A stretch of DNA of 8,021 bases from Candidatus Cloacimonadota bacterium (GTDB lineage Bacteria; Cloacimonadota; Cloacimonadia; Cloacimonadales; TCS61): contig JACNIV010000010.1 in the NCBI GenBank assembly GCA_014382915.1, forward strand, positions 1 to 8,021, read 5' to 3'. This document shows positions 6,349 through 8,021 of the stretch, in pieces. The position numbers and the translations under genes were made by a program. The notes under the pieces were generated by a model that was not told the DNA's origin, ran no database searches, and was given only the letters and a program-made list of their open reading frames with translations. Positions within the stretch are counted from its first letter, which is position 1; every line of letters begins with the position of its first letter.

Positions 6349-6894
6349 ATGAAAAAACTAATTATAATTATTTCCATACTAAGCATGGCAGTGTTTTCTC
6401 ACGCTCACGTTGCTGATCTCACTTTTCGGTTGGGTCAAGGTGGATTTTACGATGATCGTTCCCCGGAGGGCATATTAGGTGGAGGGCAGGTCACGCTGGA
6501 TATCAAACCGGTTAAATATCCCATTGCCATTTCGCTTACTAACGAATATTATACCAATAGTAACAATCCAACCCACTCCTATGAAATAGCAGGCATGCTG
6601 GCCGTTAATCTTTTATACATGAAAAAACCATTCAAAATTGAAAGAATAAATGTTTTCCTGGGTGGAGGTATGGGCAGGCTCGAAGTCCCAAAAGGTGAAG
6701 ACAAACCCGATGACAGGGAGATAGGCGTTGTTTATAACCTGGAAGCTGGAATAAATGTAAGGGCTTTCTGGAAGATAGGCTTATACGGCATCGGTAAGTA
6801 CCTGTATGCTCAAAAGGAAAAAAACAACATAGAAGTAATTAATTTCAGTGAATTCATCGTTCTATTGGGAATTACACTGAATTTTGGTTTGTGA
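6349..6894 (+). CDS. Small exported protein, probable outer-membrane beta-barrel
   Basis: This 181-residue protein has a clear signal peptide (about residues 1-19, ending SHA). Alternating hydrophobic strands separated by glycine-rich turns follow: GGGQVTLDIK (44-53), AISLTNEYYT (60-69), AGMLAVNLLY (81-90), INVFLGGGMGRLEV (100-113), GVVYNLEAGINVRAF (126-140), and IVLLGITLNFGL at the end (170-181). This pattern, with aromatic girdle residues and a last strand ending near the C-terminus, fits a small eight-stranded outer-membrane barrel of the OmpA/OmpW-like size class. It has no sorting tail, unlike the two genes before it. ATG is supported by AGAGGAG at 6337-6343, 5 nt upstream. A role in surface structure is likely; no substrate can be inferred. 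The family is not recognised by name. Confidence 0.72.
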   Translation: MKKLIIIISILSMAVFSHAHVADLTFRLGQGGFYDDRSPEGILGGGQVTLDIKPVKYPIAISLTNEYYTNSNNPTHSYEIAGMLAVNLLYMKKPFKIERINVFLGGGMGRLEVPKGEDKPDDREIGVVYNLEAGINVRAFWKIGLYGIGKYLYAQKEKNNIEVINFSEFIVLLGITLNFGL

Positions 6895-6935
6895 TAAATA
6901 CTTTCAACCTTGAAAAGATCTTTTTCGAAGTAACT

Positions 6936-7035
6936 GAAACTTGAGTTAAGTTGTCCGGCTGCTGCCGGATAATCTTGACTTAAGTTGAAAACAGTTCAAC
7001 TTAACACAAGATCTTTCAGACTTGTGTCAAGTTTC
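6936..7035. repeat. 100-bp palindrome-rich element with 9-bp terminal inverted repeats
   Basis: It is bounded by GAAACTTGA (6936-6944) and TCAAGTTTC (7027-7035), exact inverted copies. Inside are three stems: a long one at 6938-6986 (about 22 bp with three G-U pairs and a one-base bulge, GC-rich tip TCCGGC-TGCT-GCCGGA), a perfect 10-bp one at 6980-7004 (TTAAGTTGAA / TTCAACTTAA) and a 7-bp one at 7004-7027 (ACACAAG / CTTGTGT). It looks like a REP- or MITE-like unit. It could also serve as the 3' end of the preceding gene; no clean T-run follows the long stem. Confidence 0.55.
7018..7035 (+). repeat. 18-bp direct repeat, copy 2
   Basis: An exact copy of AGACTTGTGTCAAGTTTC at 6317-6334, located at the right end of the 100-bp hairpin element. 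The two copies start 701 bp apart and bracket the outer-membrane protein gene. Confidence 0.75.
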
Positions 7036-7054
7036 GTAAAGGTTTGCCTTTTTC

Positions 7055-7085
7055 TTGACACCAAACCCCATCAAATCTTTATAAA
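7055..7085 (+). promoter_or_regulatory. Promoter of the riboswitch-controlled operon
   Basis: A perfect TTGACA (7055-7060) is followed by TATAAA at 7080-7085 (19-nt spacer) or TTATAA at 7079-7084 (18-nt spacer). Transcription would start at about 7091-7093, exactly where the first helix of the riboswitch aptamer begins, which supports both predictions. Confidence 0.65.
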
Positions 7086-7090
7086 TCCAG

Positions 7091-7189
7091 CGCCGAGCAA
7101 TGAACTCTAAATCAGGCAGTTGCTTGATAGGAAACATTGCCGACAGGGTATATCCGGAAACGGTTATGCCTCCCGTGTTTGGAAAGGCG
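7091..7189 (+). ncRNA. Molybdenum cofactor (Moco/Tuco-type) riboswitch aptamer
   Basis: The segment 7168-7188 (GCCTCCCGT, then GGAAAGGC) matches the conserved 3' core of the Moco RNA motif as I remember it from the E. coli moaA leader (GCCUCCCGU...GGAAAGG). ATTGCCGACAGGG at 7136-7148 matches the other core strand (AUUGCCACCAGGG). The fold agrees: P1 CGCC (7091-7094) with GGCG (7186-7189), a perfect 6-bp P2 GCAATG (7097-7102) with CATTGC (7135-7140), P3 ATCAGGC (7111-7117) with GCTTGAT (7122-7128), and a long arm GGTATATCCG (7147-7156) with CGGTTATGCC (7161-7170). That arm has one wobble and one mismatch and is capped by a GAAA tetraloop. The class senses reduced molybdopterin cofactor, with variants for the tungsten form; presence of P3 leans to the Mo type. 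Confidence 0.85.
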
Positions 7190-7245
7190 AGAAAAAAATG
7201 AGATTCTTGCCTTCTAAAAGAAAATTTTAGGAGGTTCCTTTTTTT
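7184..7245 (+). promoter_or_regulatory. Riboswitch expression platform with a hairpin over the ribosome site
   Basis: Two exclusive 10-bp hairpins are visible. The first pairs AAGGCGAGAA (7184-7193) with TTCTTGCCTT (7204-7213), one G-U pair, and uses the 3' strand of P1. The second pairs CCTTCTAAAA (7210-7219) with TTTTAGGAGG (7225-7234), one G-U pair, GAAAA loop, and buries the Shine-Dalgarno AGGAGG (7229-7234). They share 7210-7213. Cofactor binding stabilises P1, blocks the first and frees the second, giving an OFF switch. Seven T residues at 7239-7245 after the second stem could also allow transcription termination. Confidence 0.75.
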
Positions 7246-7797
7246 ATGAAATGGCTCAGCAGGTATTCCTCGCAAGATCTGCTTTATATAGCAATTCTCA
7301 GTGCATTGGGATTAGCCATAAAACCCATCATCACTCCGCTGATACATCTTATCTCTGCTCCCCTGATGATACCAGGCGGTTCACTTGCCGGTGGTTTTTA
7401 TATGATGTGGATAGCTCTGGCAATTGCCATTGTAAGAAAACCAGGTGCCGGACTTCTGGTAGGGATCACGCAAGCCATTGTTATTGTTTCGCTGGGCTAT
7501 TTCGGTAATCATGGTGCGGTTTCATTGTTAAGTTATACACTACCAGCAGTTTCAGCTGAATTCATAGCTATTTTGTATAAAAATAGAGGCAGTCTTTTTG
7601 CACAGGTAAGTATTTGCACTTCTGCCAATATCACAGGTGCGCTCATTGTCACGATATTGATCATGCGACTGGCGCTCATACCGTTGTTGATCTCGCTTGT
7701 AGCGGCATCTATATCAGGAATAATCGGTGGAATACTGTCGTTTTCAATTCTTAAAAAACTAATAATATATCGAATTATTGAACAGGAAGAAAAATAA
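7246..7797 (+). CDS. Predicted ECF transporter S component (YkoE-like) under Moco riboswitch control
   Basis: This 183-residue integral membrane protein has about six hydrophobic helices (roughly 11-33, 36-63, 67-87, 91-111, 117-140, 145-172). That is the size and topology of substrate-binding S subunits of energy-coupling-factor vitamin transporters. The stretch ending IVRKPGAGLLVGI (62-74) followed by a G-rich loop (GYFGNHG, 84-90) and LPAVSAEFIAIL (99-110) resembles the YkoE / PF09819 group, which in Bacillus serves thiamine-precursor uptake. S components need an EcfT and ATPases, not visible here but possibly downstream. Start ATG lies 11 nt after AGGAGG (7229-7234), a long gap filled by a T-run that fits riboswitch control. 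Because its leader carries a Moco-type aptamer, the substrate is inferred to be molybdate, tungstate or a pterin precursor rather than thiamine. Frames overlapping it in other phases are shadows. Confidence 0.75.
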   Translation: MKWLSRYSSQDLLYIAILSALGLAIKPIITPLIHLISAPLMIPGGSLAGGFYMMWIALAIAIVRKPGAGLLVGITQAIVIVSLGYFGNHGAVSLLSYTLPAVSAEFIAILYKNRGSLFAQVSICTSANITGALIVTILIMRLALIPLLISLVAASISGIIGGILSFSILKKLIIYRIIEQEEK

Positions 7798-8021
7798 TGA
7801 GATCGAGAATTATATTTGCTCTTATTTTATTATGCATCACCGGATTACAAGCTCTGCAGGTTATACACGAAAAAACAGAGTATCAGCTTACTTTAAAAGA
7901 ATTTTCCCAATACACCCAGCGGTCGTTAACCACACAACGCGAAAAAAACGGTGAGTCGATAAAAGACAACTGGGAAGGTATTACAGTGCTATCTATCCTG
8001 GCAGATTTTAATATTGAAAAA
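7797..8021 (+). CDS. Exported protein resembling a molybdopterin-binding oxidoreductase fold, N-terminal part (cut by window end)
   Basis: 75 codons are readable. A signal peptide (about residues 1-19, ending GLQA) is followed by a segment with the pattern of the oxidoreductase molybdopterin-binding (sulfite-oxidase-like) fold. LTLKEF (31-36) resembles its usual opening, and NWEGITVLSILADFNIE (58-74) resembles the W-x-G-v-x-L-x-d-L-L-x-x-a-g-v helix of that fold. The Cys that holds Mo in true sulfite oxidases is not seen in this part. The start ATG overlaps the stop of the transporter gene by one base (TAATG), with AGGAAGA (7784-7790) 6 nt upstream, so the two are translationally coupled and lie in the riboswitch operon. 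It may bind the cofactor, its precursor or the metal outside the inner membrane. The fold assignment rests on a weak pattern match and could be wrong; the gene, export signal and coupling are firm. Confidence 0.65.
   Translation, partial: MRSRIIFALILLCITGLQALQVIHEKTEYQLTLKEFSQYTQRSLTTQREKNGESIKDNWEGITVLSILADFNIEK

Noticed and set aside
6913..6924. AAAAGATCTTTT palindrome as terminator of the outer-membrane protein gene
   Set aside because: It would need a near-zero loop and has a very AT-rich stem, so a stable RNA hairpin is unlikely.
7091..7189. TPP, FMN or cobalamin riboswitch instead of Moco
   Set aside because: A TPP switch was considered because YkoE-like proteins are thiamine-linked, but the CTGAGA and ACC..GAACCTG-type core is absent. 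Hallmarks of the FMN and cobalamin classes are also missing, while the Moco core is present.
7027..7275. 82-codon minus-strand frame across the riboswitch
   Set aside because: It runs through the promoter, aptamer and ribosome site of the plus-strand operon, whose structure is well supported.

Overview
The window (about 8 kb, AT-rich) reads as chromosome of an uncultured-type bacterium of the FCB group. Candidatus Cloacimonadota is the best guess. The main support is two large exported proteins that end in the same 85-residue Por-type C-terminal sorting domain (NYPNPFNP at its start, IYNIKGQKVKTL in the middle), a tail style common in Cloacimonadota, Marinimicrobia and relatives. Strong Shine-Dalgarno sites (AGGAGG-like) precede most genes. 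The phylum is inferred from protein style only.

Layout. Positions 1-317 (minus) hold the N-terminal part of a TGS-domain uridine kinase-like nucleoside kinase, cut by the window edge. Divergent from it, 460-1404 (plus) encodes a YitT-family membrane protein. A 423-bp gene-free stretch follows with four short, perfect or near-perfect hairpins. A small two-helix membrane protein (1828-2085) comes next. Two secreted proteins with sorting tails follow. The one at 2267-3670 has a signal peptide joined almost directly to the end piece of a lost beta-helix. The one at 3909-6266 is a large double beta-helix protein with base-composition islands. An intergenic repeat element lies between them. A small exported, probable outer-membrane beta-barrel protein is at 6349-6894.

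The right end is the most interesting part. After a hairpin-rich 100-bp element (6936-7035) comes a good promoter (7055-7085). A leader RNA at 7091-7234 matches the molybdenum cofactor (Moco/Tuco) riboswitch in sequence and fold. It has a GAAA-capped arm, the GCCTCCCGT...GGAAAGG core, and an expression platform with two mutually exclusive 10-bp hairpins, one of which buries the ribosome binding site. It controls a predicted ECF-transporter S component of YkoE-like type (7246-7797). Overlapping that gene by one base is an exported protein, cut by the window end (7797-8021), that resembles the start of an oxidoreductase molybdopterin-binding fold. Together they suggest a cofactor-repressed uptake operon for molybdate, tungstate or a pterin precursor. 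The regulator and the gene types are read from sequence; the substrate is inferred.
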